The notes beneath the pieces are model-generated. The model ran no database searches and was not told the origin of the DNA. It was given only the letters and a program-made list of their open reading frames with translations. The position numbers and the translations under genes were made by a program. Positions 63,679 to 64,000 of a stretch of DNA of 64,000 nucleotides are shown here, piece by piece (within the stretch, counting starts at the first letter, position 1; every line of letters starts with the position of its first letter). The stretch comes from Lachnospiraceae bacterium (GTDB lineage: Bacteria > Bacillota > Clostridia > Lachnospirales > Lachnospiraceae): the NCBI GenBank assembly GCA_017622845.1, contig JAGAQJ010000031.1:62001-126000 (forward strand), given 5' to 3'.

Positions 63679-63791
63679 GTAATAGTTCAGCCTTGCCCAT
63701 TCATAGGTTGCCAAATGGTACAATATACTCTTAGACTGCAAGCAGTCACGTCTATATTGCACACCCATTTCTGCATGGCTGAACTGTTGCT
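63679..63791. repeat. 113-bp palindromic element bounded by the GTAATAGTTCAGCC motif in inverted orientation
   Basis: Ends GTAATAGTTCAGCC (63679-63692) and GGCTGAACTGTTGC (63778-63791) are inverted copies with two mismatches. Inside, AAATGG/CCCATTT, ACAATATA/TATATTG and GACTGC/GCAGTC nest as further stems, so the whole element can fold back. No reading frame. Confidence 0.65.
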
Positions 63792-63794
63792 GTT

Positions 63795-64000
63795 TTATCT
63801 TAACTTTTTACAGCATGTGATAGCCAGCGAACCGGGTCCGATATGGCAGGAAACGCTGAGTGACAATGGGTCTACCGCAAAGATTGGATAATCAGGAAAC
63901 TGCTCCTGAACCTCCTGTTTAAATGCATATGCCGCTTCCTCATTCTGGGTATGTGCGATTGCCAGATAAATCTGATTATCCGGCGAGATACCGCCAAAAC
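63795..64000 (-). CDS. DegV family fatty-acid-binding protein, C-terminal part (runs off the right edge)
   Basis: On the - strand the frame is open from the window edge to TAA at 63795. The 68 visible residues read GGISPDNQIYLAIAHTQNEE near the edge and end SVSCHIGPGSLAITCCKKLR, matching the DegV C-terminal block (H-x-GPG-x-LA). DegV/FakB proteins bind fatty acids, and FakB types deliver them to FakA kinase. The start and the lipid-binding half are outside the window. Confidence 0.88.
   Translation of the reverse strand, partial: FGGISPDNQIYLAIAHTQNEEAAYAFKQEVQEQFPDYPIFAVDPLSLSVSCHIGPGSLAITCCKKLR

Overview
The window reads as ordinary chromosome from a low-to-mid G+C, Gram-positive Clostridia, most likely a Lachnospiraceae member of the Roseburia/Eubacterium/Agathobacter kind. 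This is inferred from gene content and order, not from any search. Supporting points are MutS/MutL with a MutL endonuclease motif, mreBCD-pbp2-minCDE-rodA-mgsA, a Prp-processed L27, RecU, YlbJ, CcpA- and LexA-type operators of Firmicutes form, and choline-binding-type repeats on a GH25 lysozyme. No rRNA, tRNA, CRISPR array, prophage or defence island was seen.

Layout. Positions 1-28,560 carry 27 genes, all on the + strand: a DUF4253 tail, miaB, sulP, mutS, mutL, miaA, a PLP lyase-like gene, radC, the rod-shape and division-site cluster (mreB, mreC, mreD, pbp2, minC, minD, minE, rodA), mgsA, a DD-carboxypeptidase lipoprotein, an unknown P-loop gene, an HlyD-like gene, ylmE, sepF, aroB, lspA, rluD and a cytidylate-kinase-like gene. 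Positions 28,561-33,773 form a mixed-orientation junction. It holds a decayed group II intron 3' end, an AI-2E-type permease (-), a XerS-like tyrosine recombinase (+) with a dif-like palindromic site beside its promoter region, a LysM/YneA-like SOS division inhibitor (-) divergent from lexA (+), a broken gene, and stacked terminators. Positions 33,774-62,083 are almost entirely on the - strand: the rplU-prp-rpmA-obgE-yhbY-nadD-yqeK-rsfS block, an RNase G / radical-SAM block, a GH25 lysozyme, hisZGDB, recU, RNA-modification genes, an SDR, ygiQ, a cell-wall amidase, coaD, rsmD and parE-parC. The only + strand exception is ylbJ. The right end has pta (+) with a cre box, and the tail of a degV gene (-).

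How it fits together. The left half is dominated by cell-shape, septum-placement and envelope genes plus mismatch repair. The right half holds ribosome assembly, histidine synthesis and topoisomerase IV. The + block on the left facing a - block on the right is the pattern expected where two replication arms meet. A chromosome-dimer-resolution type recombinase and a dif-like site lie exactly at that switch, so the window may span the replication terminus (inference).

Most unusual points: the XerS-like/dif-like junction; a 13-bp-phased array of LexA half-sites between yneA-like and lexA; a palindromic repeat family built on GTAACAGTTCAGCC; a composite MITE-like palindrome between parE and parC; a promoter-hairpin-terminator unit that may be a small RNA upstream of mutS; the group II intron fossil; an MreB with altered nucleotide-binding residues; and a TrpR-like palindrome in the his leader.
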